From assembly GCA_007131535.1 (NCBI GenBank), contig SLQI01000056.1, positions 1-6,610 of the forward strand: a stretch of 6,610 bases of DNA. The letters are read 5' to 3'. A program made the translations under genes and the position numbers. The notes under the pieces were generated by a model, which did not search any database, was not told where the DNA came from, and was given only the letters and a program-made list of their open reading frames with translations. This DNA comes from Balneolales bacterium (lineage in GTDB: Bacteria > Bacteroidota > Rhodothermia > Balneolales > Natronogracilivirgulaceae). Of this stretch, positions 1 to 6,608 are shown piece after piece; the stretch's first letter is position 1, and each line of letters begins with the position of its first letter.

Positions 1-178
1 CCAGGCACTGACCCCGGAACTTTTACCGCAAGCGCATGAGATCATCCAGTCGGAAATTTCCCCGATCAGTGATGTCCGGGGTTCGGCGAGTTATAAGCGC
101 ACATTGCTCAGGCAGCTGTTTTACGCACACTTTGCTGAGCTGTATCCTGAAATATTTGAAGACGAAATTCCGGCATGA
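1..178 (+). CDS. xdhA: Xanthine dehydrogenase small (FeS/FAD) subunit XdhA, C-terminal fragment
   Basis: This is the 3' end of a gene that enters from the left. The frame reads from base 2 to a TGA at 176-178 and gives 58 residues. The segment SPISDVRGSASYKR followed by a leucine-rich helix (TLLRQLFYAHF) matches the C-terminal domain of the FAD-binding subunit of molybdenum hydroxylases, where a [S/D]DVRGSxxYR motif is typical. In this family the subunit passes electrons from the molybdenum site through 2Fe-2S clusters to FAD and on to NAD+. The FAD and iron-sulfur domains lie outside the window, so I cannot tell whether they sit on one polypeptide. The stop overlaps the xdhB start as ATGA, which implies translational coupling in one operon. 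XdhA is preferred over a CoxM-type subunit because the next two genes are clear XdhB and XdhC. Confidence 0.85.
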   Translation, partial: QALTPELLPQAHEIIQSEISPISDVRGSASYKRTLLRQLFYAHFAELYPEIFEDEIPA

Positions 179-2484
179 AAAACATCGACTCCAAAGGACA
201 CGTAACCGGAAAGTCACTCTATCTGGATGATATCCCGGTCCGGCAGGGCACCTTGTACGCCCTTCCTGTAGATAGTCCGGCTGCTCACGGGCGCATACGC
301 GTCCTTGATCTCACCAAAGCTGAACAAAGCGAGGGTATTGTACGCATCTTCACGCATCGGGATATTCCGGGCGAAAATCAGATTGGCGGGATCATACCTG
401 ATGAGCCGCTTCTGGCCGAAGATGAAGTCCACTTTCAGGGTCAGCCGGTCGCGTTGATTGTCGGAGAATCCGAGCATGCCTGCCGAAGAGCGCGGGAAAA
501 GGTCCGGATAGAAATTGACGAGAAGCCGCCGATTACCGATCCGCGGGAAGCCCGGGAAAAAGGAGAGTTAATTGTACCGCCACGTACCTTTCAGAACGGA
601 GATTCGGAATCGGCGTGGGATTCATGTGAATACGTGTTTGAAGGCCGGGCGGATTCCAACGGTCAGGAACACCTCTATATCGAAACGCAAGGGGTGTATG
701 CCTGGCCGGCGGAGAACGGCAATATTAAAATTGCGACATCAACACAGGGGCCGACGGCGGTACAGCGTACGGCTGCGCAGGTGCTGGGTTTCGGGATGCA
801 CAATGTTGAGGTGGACGTCATCCGGCTGGGTGGGGGATTTGGCGGAAAAGAAGACCAGGCGACCCCCTGGGCGGTGATGGTGGCTCTGGCGGTACATCAT
901 CTGCAAAAGCCCGTTAAAATGGCAATGCACCGGATGGATGATATGCGGATGACCGGCAAGCGCCACCCATACAGCTCAGATTATAAAATAGGGCTGGATA
1001 AAAATCTGAAGATCGTAGCTTATGAGGCTACGCTGCATCAAAATGCCGGCGCGGCGGCGGATTTATCCCCGGCTGTTCTCGAGCGCTCACTTTTTCATGC
1101 CAATAACAGCTACTTCATCCCGAATATGAAAGTGACGGCTTACAGCTGCCGCACGAATCTCCCGCCTAATACGGCATTTCGCGGTTTCGGTGGACCCCAG
1201 GGTATGTTTGTGATCGAGTCGGCCATTGCCTATGCCGCTTATGAGATCGGGGTACCGAAGCACCGGATTCAGGAGCAAAATCTGCTGAAAGACGGCGATG
1301 AATTTCATTACGGTCAGATTGCCGATCAGTGTCAGGCTGTTCCGGCATGGACAGAAGCCGTTGAAAGCTTCCGGCTCAATGATCTTCAGGAGGAAGTTGA
1401 GTGTTTCAACCGGAAGTATAAGCTCAGGAAAAAAGGACTGGCGATGCAGCCGGTATGCTTTGGTATTTCTTTTACGAAAACTCAGATGAATAATGCCCGT
1501 GCTTTGGTGCATATTTATCATGACGGCACGGTGGGCGTGAGCACCGGTGCGGTTGAGATGGGGCAGGGCGTGAATACCAAATTACTGCAGGTAGCCGCGT
1601 ATACGCTCGGAATTGCGCCGTCGCGCATCCGAATTGATACGACCAACACCTCACGCGTGGCGAATACCTCGCCGACAGCTGCCAGCGCCGGCGCCGACCT
1701 CAACGGCAAAGCGCTGGAAAAAGCGTGTATCAAACTAAAACAGCGTCTGTGCGAAGTGGCGGCCGATCAGCTCGGAACAGATCCAAAGGGAATCACCATA
1801 GAAAATGAGCGGATTCAAGTGAATGGCACACCGGCTGAACTGATCTGGGAACAGGTAGTTCACGAGGCATTTATGAACCGGGTGTCCCTGTCAGAGAAAG
1901 CGCACTACGCCACGCCGGTCATCCATTTTGATAAAGAGAAGGAAAAAGGGCATCCGTTTGCCTATCACGTTTACGGAACGGCTATACTGATGGTTACCGT
2001 CGACTGTCTGCGCGGTACGTATGAATTTGACTCGGTTAAAATAGTGCACGACTGTGGAAACAGCCTTTCGCCGATGGTTGATAACGGTCAGATAGAAGGC
2101 GGACTGGTGCAGGGTATGGGCTGGATGACGATGGAAGAGCTTGATTACGACGAGCAGGGCCGGCTTCGATCGAATGCGCTTTCAACCTATAAAATTCCGG
2201 ATATCTACTCCGTGCCGAAATCCGTGGAAGTCAAACATCTGGAAACCGACGGACATGAACTGGCCATCCGCAAATCCAAAGCTGTAGGCGAGCCGCCGCT
2301 GATGTATGGTCTTGGCGCCTACTTCGCTATCCTGGATGCCGTTCGCGCCTTTAATCCTAATACCACTCTTCGGTTTGATGCCCCGTTCACGCACGAGAAG
2401 GTGCTCATGGCACTTTATGAAGGCAAAGAAGTTGAAGTAAAGGAGGAAGCCGCCGGCTCTATTTTGAATGAAAGTTCCGGGTGA
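175..2484 (+). CDS. xdhB: Xanthine dehydrogenase molybdenum-binding subunit XdhB
   Basis: This is the complete 769-residue large subunit, close to the usual length of bacterial XdhB. It binds the molybdenum cofactor and hydroxylates hypoxanthine to xanthine and xanthine to urate, probably in the cytoplasm. Domain order is normal: an a/b hammerhead domain at about residues 8-115, then the cofactor-binding domains. Visible motifs are STQGPTAVQ (Q191), GGGFGGKE (E226), LERSLFH (R304), AFRGFGGPQG (R336, F338), FGISF (F433), EMGQG (Q464), NTSPTAASAGADLNG and AVGEPPL (E706). By motif alignment these match bovine Q767, E802, R880, R912, F914, F1009, Q1040 and the catalytic E1261. Keeping both E802 and R880 equivalents favours xanthine dehydrogenase over aldehyde oxidase, which replaces them. 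The ATG at 175 overlaps the xdhA stop. I see no Shine-Dalgarno sequence, so translation is probably coupled to xdhA. No frameshift or missing key residue was seen. Confidence 0.96.
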   Translation: MKNIDSKGHVTGKSLYLDDIPVRQGTLYALPVDSPAAHGRIRVLDLTKAEQSEGIVRIFTHRDIPGENQIGGIIPDEPLLAEDEVHFQGQPVALIVGESEHACRRAREKVRIEIDEKPPITDPREAREKGELIVPPRTFQNGDSESAWDSCEYVFEGRADSNGQEHLYIETQGVYAWPAENGNIKIATSTQGPTAVQRTAAQVLGFGMHNVEVDVIRLGGGFGGKEDQATPWAVMVALAVHHLQKPVKMAMHRMDDMRMTGKRHPYSSDYKIGLDKNLKIVAYEATLHQNAGAAADLSPAVLERSLFHANNSYFIPNMKVTAYSCRTNLPPNTAFRGFGGPQGMFVIESAIAYAAYEIGVPKHRIQEQNLLKDGDEFHYGQIADQCQAVPAWTEAVESFRLNDLQEEVECFNRKYKLRKKGLAMQPVCFGISFTKTQMNNARALVHIYHDGTVGVSTGAVEMGQGVNTKLLQVAAYTLGIAPSRIRIDTTNTSRVANTSPTAASAGADLNGKALEKACIKLKQRLCEVAADQLGTDPKGITIENERIQVNGTPAELIWEQVVHEAFMNRVSLSEKAHYATPVIHFDKEKEKGHPFAYHVYGTAILMVTVDCLRGTYEFDSVKIVHDCGNSLSPMVDNGQIEGGLVQGMGWMTMEELDYDEQGRLRSNALSTYKIPDIYSVPKSVEVKHLETDGHELAIRKSKAVGEPPLMYGLGAYFAILDAVRAFNPNTTLRFDAPFTHEKVLMALYEGKEVEVKEEAAGSILNESSG

Positions 2485-2527
2485 AATTCTGGTAATCTGT
2501 CCCTAATAGAGCTTGATCAAACCTACC

Positions 2528-3472
2528 ATGAACTTCTGGAACAACCTCATCACCCTGATAAAACAGCATGGCGAAGCAGCGCTGCTTTACGTGTTGGAGA
2601 GCAGTGGTAGCAGCCCGGGCCGGCAGGGATTTAAACTCGCGGTGAGTCGTGACGGGGAGATGGAAGGCACCATTGGTGGCGGCATCATGGAACAAAAACT
2701 CGTGGAGCTGGCCAGGAGCCGGCTTTCGGAGGGCGGGTTTGATCCGTTTATCAAACAGCAGATTCATAAACCGGAAGCCGGAAAAGATCGGTCCGGGATG
2801 ATATGCGACGGTGAACAGACGGTGGCATTTTATCACCTGAATAAACACGACCTGCCGGTACTGGAAGAACTGATATCATCAGAAAATGCGGCGGTTAAGT
2901 TGACCCATGAAGGACTGGCTGTGACCGAAGTAAACGGAAATCAACAAAAGATAAATCTGGAAGAACTCAGCGATTCCCGTTGGCAGATCATGGAACAGCC
3001 GGGAGTTCGGCCAACGGCCTACATTTTTGGTGGTGGACACGTCGGGCTGGCGATGTCCCGTATGATGGCCGGGCTCAATTTTCGGGTTGTGGTGCTGGAT
3101 GACCGCCGAGGTCTCAACACGATGCAGCACAACAGGTGGGCTGATGAAAAACGAGTGATCGACTACCGGGAAGCGGATCAACATGTGGAAGAAGGCGCCC
3201 ACAGTTTTGTGATCATCATGTCGTTCGGATGCCGGACGGATGAAATCATCATCCGCCGGCTGCTTGACCGGAATTTTCGCTATATCGGCATGATGGGCAG
3301 TCGAAACAAAGTCGATACCTTATGGAATACGCTTCGTCAGGACGGTTATTCAGAAGATCAACTCCGAAAGGTTCACGCCCCGATCGGCTTACCTATTAAA
3401 AGCGAGACAACCGATGAGATTGCCGTCAGTATCGCAGCCGAGATCATCCGTGTGAAAAACCAGGGTGGGTGA
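2528..3472 (+). CDS. xdhC: XdhC family molybdenum cofactor chaperone
   Basis: This 314-residue protein belongs to the XdhC/CoxI family. In Rhodobacter capsulatus XdhC binds molybdenum cofactor, promotes its sulfuration and inserts it into XdhB; it is not part of the finished enzyme. The N-terminal XdhC_CoxI domain shows GSSPGRQG (27-34), a DGxxxGTIGGG stretch (about 42-52) and CDGEQT near residue 97. The C-terminal Rossmann-like domain shows FGGGHVG (167-173), an acidic VVLDD strand end, GMMGSRNK (254-261) and HAPIGLPI followed by DEIAVSIAAEII. Most family members have GSSPR or GSTPR; here the arginine is one place later. I chose the ATG at 2528 because the family fold starts within a few residues of it. 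An in-frame TTG at 2513 would add five residues and has a weak AGAG before it. The gene lies 43 bases after xdhB (28 from the TTG), so it is probably in the same transcript. Confidence 0.93.
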   Translation: MNFWNNLITLIKQHGEAALLYVLESSGSSPGRQGFKLAVSRDGEMEGTIGGGIMEQKLVELARSRLSEGGFDPFIKQQIHKPEAGKDRSGMICDGEQTVAFYHLNKHDLPVLEELISSENAAVKLTHEGLAVTEVNGNQQKINLEELSDSRWQIMEQPGVRPTAYIFGGGHVGLAMSRMMAGLNFRVVVLDDRRGLNTMQHNRWADEKRVIDYREADQHVEEGAHSFVIIMSFGCRTDEIIIRRLLDRNFRYIGMMGSRNKVDTLWNTLRQDGYSEDQLRKVHAPIGLPIKSETTDEIAVSIAAEIIRVKNQGG

Positions 3473-3593
3473 AGGTTAAGCCGCAGGTTGACGCGGATGA
3501 TGCGACTGGTTGATGAGACGCATTCTGACCATACAGACGCATCATGCCGAGGTTGAAATCTCACTTCCGGGTCTGTTGAAATGGTGGTGATAA
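3473..3593. other. Short convergent intergenic stretch with a weak inverted repeat
   Basis: This stretch lies between the ends of xdhC (+) and the DUF1328 gene (-), where a bidirectional terminator would be expected. The only dyad I found is ATGATGCG (3497-3504) and CGCATCAT (3538-3545), separated by 33 bases and not followed by a T-run on either strand. It could be a poor terminator or chance. A third related string, GAGACGCAT, lies between the arms. I do not call a terminator. Confidence 0.3.
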
Positions 3594-3764
3594 TTAAAGA
3601 CGTGCTGCCCAAAATCTGCCGGTGACTAAAGATATCACAAACAGGATGATAAATATATAGAACAGTATCTTTGCAATTTCAACGGCACCCTCAGCTATTC
3701 CGCCAAAGCCGAATATGGCAGCAATTATCGCTATAATAAAGAAAGCTATGGACCAGCGTAGCAT
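3594..3764 (-). CDS. DUF1328 (YtjA-like) small membrane protein
   Basis: The minus strand encodes 56 residues starting MLRWSIAFFIIAIIAAIFGF. The features match the DUF1328/YtjA family of small inner-membrane proteins: an N-terminal MLRW, a first hydrophobic helix (about 5-20), a conserved glycine/alanine turn FGFGGIAEGA (18-27), then VEIAKILF leading into a second helix (about 33-48) and a short TGRF tail. Family members are about 50-60 residues long with two membrane helices, so this looks complete. Their biochemical role is unknown; in my recollection several respond to envelope or general stress. The ATG has a good Shine-Dalgarno sequence (AGGA, 3770-3773, five bases away), which is rare in this window. 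A TACAAT hexamer (minus strand, 3786-3791) sits where a -10 box would give a short leader, but no convincing -35 accompanies it. The gene is monocistronic and convergent with xdhC. Confidence 0.9.
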   Translation of the reverse strand: MLRWSIAFFIIAIIAAIFGFGGIAEGAVEIAKILFYIFIILFVISLVTGRFWAARL

Positions 3765-3769
3765 GGTTT

Positions 3770-3773
3770 TCCT
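3770..3773 (-). promoter_or_regulatory. Ribosome binding site of the DUF1328 gene
   Basis: AGGA on the minus strand lies five bases upstream of the ATG at 3764-3762. It supports this start and the reality of the small gene. Confidence 0.6.
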
Positions 3774-3848
3774 GTGTTAAATTAAATTGTACAGCTTGTG
3801 ACATCAAATGCCAGTAAAACTAAAGCATGAAGTTTTATATAAGGGGTT

Positions 3849-4022
3849 ATGAATAAAACAGGCCGGTTCTTGAGCAGCTTTTCCGATTCTGTGAAATTGA
3901 AAGTAGATGTCTTTCGCAAAGAAATAAATAGTTCTAATCATGGTAAAGGCGTGGTTCAATCAGCCACAAACCTGTCCGATTTTGCAAAGATGTACTTCTA
4001 CCTCTACACATTCTTGAATTAA
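3849..4022 (+). CDS. Possible small hypothetical protein (57 aa)
   Basis: An ATG preceded closely by AAGGGG (3841-3846, only two bases from the ATG) opens a 57-residue frame ending in TAA. The product starts MNKTGRFLSSFSDSVKLKVD, is basic and polar in its first half, and ends with an aromatic stretch, KMYFYLYTFLN. I recognise no family, signal peptide or convincing membrane helix. It is divergent from the DUF1328 gene, 84 bases away, so a shared regulatory region is possible. Codon choice is AT-rich and unlike the neighbouring operons. A frame this short can easily occur by chance in AT-rich spacer DNA, so this is a weak call. Confidence 0.25.
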   Translation: MNKTGRFLSSFSDSVKLKVDVFRKEINSSNHGKGVVQSATNLSDFAKMYFYLYTFLN

Positions 4023-4131
4023 TCATTTATATCCCCGGCTATTCAGTCTGTTTCTGATTAACCGAGTCCCGCGCTACCAACAGGCCGATTTTACAGCAGC
4101 TTTAAATTAATTCATAATCAATTCAAAAAAA

Positions 4132-4166
4132 TATCCGTGTTTTATCCGTGAAAAACCGCGGTTTTT
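4132..4166. repeat. Direct repeats running into a perfect 16-bp palindrome
   Basis: TATCCGTG occurs at 4132-4139 and again at 4143-4150, a spacing of 11 bases, or about one helical turn. A degenerate third unit, AACCGCG, starts at 4154 and forms part of the perfect palindrome AAAAACCGCGGTTTTT (4151-4166). Because the palindrome has no central loop, it would fold only into a weak hairpin with a CGCG loop. The element lies 35 bases upstream of the thiN promoter candidate. It could be a binding site for a dimeric regulator, or a copy of a dispersed ATCCGTG-type intergenic repeat; the sequence alone does not decide. Confidence 0.55.
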
Positions 4167-4200
4167 ACATTCTGTTATTGGAAGGGTAAAAAAAACAAAC

Positions 4201-4229
4201 TTGAAACCGATATCGCTTTCCCATAATAT
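4201..4229 (+). promoter_or_regulatory. Sigma70-like promoter candidate for the thiN operon
   Basis: TTGAAA (4201-4206) is followed by a 17-base spacer and TAATAT (4224-4229), with an A-rich tract (4188-4200) just upstream like an UP element. The -35 box matches the consensus at five of six positions and the -10 box at four of six. Transcription would start near 4236 and give a leader of about 58 bases. If the organism is Bacteroidota-like, its main sigma factor may favour a different -33/-7 pattern, which lowers confidence. Confidence 0.4.
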
Positions 4230-4293
4230 TCGCGGCGCTGCATAACTTGCGTAAATTCAGTTTTCAGGGCTTCTGTTTCCGAATGGCGATTTT

Positions 4294-4923
4294 ATGAGAA
4301 CACTAATACTCTGTAATGGGGAATCATCCTCCGGTGAGCTGCTGGGTACGTTTGTATCACGGTGTGATTTTTTTGTTGCTGCCGACGGAGGGGGGAATCA
4401 TGCTCTGAAGATGGGGTTCACTCCGGATGTGATTATTGGCGATCTGGACAGCTATCGTCCGGTCAACTCATTTGACGGAACGGTTATCAGGGACTCCGAT
4501 CAGGAGACTAACGATCTGGAAAAAGCCATGAAGCTGGCCCTGGAAAAAGGGTCGAGGCGGATCAATATACTCGGGGCTACGGGAAACCGCCTCGATCACA
4601 GTTTGAAGAACCTTTCGGTACTGGCTCAGTTTGCATCACAGTGTGATCGACTCATGATGGCCGATGATCATCTAATGACGCTGGTAATACCTACTGGCTT
4701 TGCAGTTGATTTGCCCGAAGGTCACATGGTTTCGCTGTTCCCGCTTTCGGGTAAAGTTGAGGGCATTTCCACAAGCGGACTCAAATATCCGCTGTACGGT
4801 GAAACCCTGGAAAACGGAAAACGGGACGGCTCCTCAAACGAGGCAATCGGCGGAACAGTCCGGATCACCTATACTCGTGGAGTTTTGCTTTTTATGTGCG
4901 CTCACACCGAAGCATTAATGTAA
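4294..4923 (+). CDS. thiN: Thiamine pyrophosphokinase
   Basis: This 209-residue cytoplasmic enzyme transfers pyrophosphate from ATP to thiamine, giving thiamine diphosphate (EC 2.7.6.2); it is the salvage route from imported thiamine. The N-terminal catalytic domain shows VAADGGGNHAL (28-38), PDVIIGDLDS (44-53) with acidic metal-binding residues D50 and D52, DQETNDLEKA (69-78, matching the family DQxxTDxxKA) and GATGNRLDHSLKN (94-106). The C-terminal thiamine-binding beta domain shows VSLFPL (146-151), GLKYPL (162-167) and SNEA (181-184), the usual GLxYPL and SNE motifs. Length is normal for the bacterial family. The ATG gives the expected MRTLILCNG first strand; no strong ribosome binding site precedes it. 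The gene leads a two-gene unit with a sodium:solute symporter 12 bases downstream. Confidence 0.95.
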   Translation: MRTLILCNGESSSGELLGTFVSRCDFFVAADGGGNHALKMGFTPDVIIGDLDSYRPVNSFDGTVIRDSDQETNDLEKAMKLALEKGSRRINILGATGNRLDHSLKNLSVLAQFASQCDRLMMADDHLMTLVIPTGFAVDLPEGHMVSLFPLSGKVEGISTSGLKYPLYGETLENGKRDGSSNEAIGGTVRITYTRGVLLFMCAHTEALM

Positions 4924-4935
4924 ACCGGCCCTGAT

Positions 4936-6339
4936 TTGGACTCACCGCTATCCGTATTCGACTGGTTGATATTTGCAGCCTACTTTATCGCCCTGCTGCT
5001 GTTGAGCTTCAGTAATCGAAGCCGGGAAAGTGGGGAACAGGAATTTCTGCTGTCGGGTCGGCGTCTGACTATGCCTGCACTGATTGCCACCCTGGTTTCC
5101 ACCTGGTACGGCGGTATTCTCGGAGTAGGGGAGTACAGTTATCAGTTCGGCATCTCGCAATGGCTGATATTCGGCGCGCCCTATTATGTGTTTGCGGTCT
5201 TATTTGCGTTGCTCTTGGCCGGAAGGATACGCCGGAATGTCGCACTGACCATCCCGGAAGCGCTTGAGCGTATCTATGGTCCCCGCTCCGGCGGGTTTTC
5301 GGCTCTGCTGATCTTCGTGCTGGTAAGTCCCGCGCCATATATCCTCATGTTGGCCATTTTGTTTCAGTATGTCACCGGAATGGATGGCAATATTCTGGTA
5401 TATGCTTCCTTCATTGCACTGTTTTCGGTGGGATACGTTAGTTTGAATGGCTACCATGCCGTGGTGCGGACCGATATGCTTCAGGCCGGGTTAATGTTTG
5501 GCGGATTCGGACTGATGATCATCCTTGCTGCCGGAAAAGCCGGGCTGCCCTGGCAGATATGGGGTCAGCTTCCGGATATACACCGCGACGCCACCGGTGG
5601 ACACGGAATCCAATTCGTGATCGTGTGGTTTTTCATTGCATTATGGACATTTGTTGATCCGGGATTCCATCAGCGGGCGGCCTCTGCTAAAAACCCGAAA
5701 ACGGCCCGAAATGGGATTTTGTACTCAGTCGGCTTTTGGTTTGTATTTGACTTTTTTACCGTCTTCAGCGGCCTGTATGGGTTTTTGTTATTGCAGAATC
5801 CGGCTGATCCGGCTCTGGTATATCCCGAGCTGGCGACCTTGCTTATGCCTGCCGGCCTGCTGGGATTGTTCTTTGTTACCCTGATCGCCACAATGATGTC
5901 TACCCTCGACAGCAAACTGCTGCTTTCCGGGCAAACCCTGGGGCGCGACTTGTTCACCCGCTATAATCCAACTGTAAACCCGGTAAAAGCCAGCCGGTGG
6001 GCGATGTTGCTATCGGCAGTGGTTGGCATTGTGCTGATATACTTCTATCCCGGCGTAATTGACTTATGGTATGTCATTGGCTCGGTAATTATACCTGGTC
6101 TGCTGCTACCGGTGCTCGGTGTTTACCTTCCGTTTTTCCGGGTTGATCAAAGTTTCGTTTTGCCGCTGATGGTTGTACCGTTCCTAATTTCCCTGCTCTG
6201 GCTGACAGCCGGCACAATGACCACCGATGACCTGTATTCATATGCTTTTCTGGGGGTTGAGCCTTTTTATCCGGGACTTTTTTCCGGGTTGATGATCTGG
6301 TCGACGTGCAAGCTGTACTCCTTGCGCTGCAATCGTTAA
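4936..6339 (+). CDS. Sodium:solute symporter family (SSS) transporter, possibly for thiamine
   Basis: This 467-residue inner-membrane protein has about 13 hydrophobic helices, as in SSS (SLC5-like) transporters, which couple substrate uptake to sodium entry. Family features are DWLIFAAYF in the first helix (9-17), the SGRRL loop before TM1 (40-44), VSTWYGGILGVGEYSYQFG (54-72), the loop motif AVVRTDMLQ (175-183), GFHQRAASAKNPKTARNG (243-260) and MSTLDS (321-326), where TM8 residues contribute to the Na2 sodium site in characterised members. The start must be the TTG at 4936: the frame has a stop at 4921-4923 (the thiN TAA), and the next methionine, residue 46, would remove the first helix. Only 12 bases separate it from thiN, so the two are probably co-transcribed. 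Substrate cannot be read from the sequence; SSS proteins carry sugars, amino acids, vitamins and others. Import of thiamine or a precursor is inferred from the neighbour only. Confidence 0.92.
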   Translation: MDSPLSVFDWLIFAAYFIALLLLSFSNRSRESGEQEFLLSGRRLTMPALIATLVSTWYGGILGVGEYSYQFGISQWLIFGAPYYVFAVLFALLLAGRIRRNVALTIPEALERIYGPRSGGFSALLIFVLVSPAPYILMLAILFQYVTGMDGNILVYASFIALFSVGYVSLNGYHAVVRTDMLQAGLMFGGFGLMIILAAGKAGLPWQIWGQLPDIHRDATGGHGIQFVIVWFFIALWTFVDPGFHQRAASAKNPKTARNGILYSVGFWFVFDFFTVFSGLYGFLLLQNPADPALVYPELATLLMPAGLLGLFFVTLIATMMSTLDSKLLLSGQTLGRDLFTRYNPTVNPVKASRWAMLLSAVVGIVLIYFYPGVIDLWYVIGSVIIPGLLLPVLGVYLPFFRVDQSFVLPLMVVPFLISLLWLTAGTMTTDDLYSYAFLGVEPFYPGLFSGLMIWSTCKLYSLRCNR

Positions 6340-6359
6340 TCCGTCCGGACCTGTAAAAA

Positions 6360-6382
6360 GGGTATCCTCAAAAAGTCAAACC
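6360..6382. repeat. Possible insertion-sequence terminal repeat remnant
   Basis: The string starting GGGTATCCTCAAAAAGTC resembles the terminal inverted repeats of some DDE-transposase elements, which often read outward as GACTTTTTGAGG followed by a C-rich end. I see neither a matching second end nor a transposase in the window. It could be a solo end, the edge of an element decayed by deletion, or coincidence. Confidence 0.2.
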
Positions 6383-6470
6383 ATTTCAAACTTTGCAAGA
6401 TAAAAGACGAATTGTACACCTATGATGATGCACACTGTATAGTTCTTTTGCTGGTTGTTTAAAAATTGAG

Positions 6471-6608
6471 TTATGTCCCGCCGATAGGATAATCAAGTTG
6501 AGTACCTGTGTTAGGGTTTAAGATAGGCCAAAGTCCGCAGCGCAGCGAAGGACGACCGAAATTAGCCCTGCCACAGGCACAGGTGACCGTTGCGGAGCAA
6601 AAGGTCGG
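6471..6608 (-). CDS. Doubtful partial reading frame at the window edge
   Basis: On the minus strand a frame enters from the right edge and ends with TAA at 6473-6471, giving 45 residues that include GRPSLRCGLWPILNPNTG. It has no recognised domain and overlaps the inverted repeats, and its cysteine/tryptophan content looks like translated repeat DNA. It is probably spurious; it could be the C-terminus of a gene outside the window. Confidence 0.12.
   Translation of the reverse strand, partial: PTFCSATVTCACGRANFGRPSLRCGLWPILNPNTGTQLDYPIGGT
6504..6596. repeat. Nested imperfect inverted repeats
   Basis: ACCTGTG (6504-6510) is complementary to CACAGGT (6578-6584), with further weak matching inward (TTAGGG against a reverse-complemented AGCCCT). 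A second pair, TCCGCA (6534-6539) and TGCGGA (6591-6596), overlaps it, so the two cannot pair at once. A small hairpin, TGCC-ACA-GGCA (6569-6579), lies inside. The GC-rich, self-complementary nature suggests an intergenic palindromic repeat or the edge of a structured element that continues beyond the window. Confidence 0.35.

Larger units (their letters stand above)
4023..4293. other. AT-rich leader and spacer upstream of thiN
   Basis: I see no coding frame here. It contains the direct-repeat/palindrome element at 4132-4166, an A-rich tract at 4188-4200 and a promoter-like sequence at 4201-4229. The stretch from about 4230 to 4293 would be a leader of roughly 60 bases. It lacks the conserved TPP riboswitch (THI element) motifs such as CTGAGA and the later ACCTGAT-type segment. 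No clear Shine-Dalgarno sequence precedes the thiN ATG. Confidence 0.5.

Noticed and set aside
1087..1521. 144-residue minus-strand frame inside xdhB
   Set aside because: It is a shadow of an unbroken, motif-rich coding frame and has no recognisable domain.
3497..3545. Terminator between xdhC and the DUF1328 gene
   Set aside because: The arms are only 8 bp with a 33-base loop and no T-run on either strand.
3373..3612. 79-residue minus-strand frame across the end of xdhC
   Set aside because: It lies largely over the xdhC coding sequence, has no recognisable motif and no ribosome binding site, and its start overlaps the DUF1328 gene.
4132..4166. CRISPR-like repeat array
   Set aside because: Only two exact octamers with a 3-base gap; no repeat-spacer structure and no cas genes.
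4230..4293. TPP riboswitch ahead of thiN
   Set aside because: The conserved THI-element segments are absent and the leader is too short for the full structure.
5069..5957. Several minus-strand frames inside the symporter gene
   Set aside because: Arginine- and proline-rich translations without family features; they mirror the strong coding frame on the plus strand.
6343..6350. Terminator from the GTCCGGAC palindrome after the symporter
   Set aside because: The palindrome has no loop and is followed by an A-run rather than a T-run on the plus strand.
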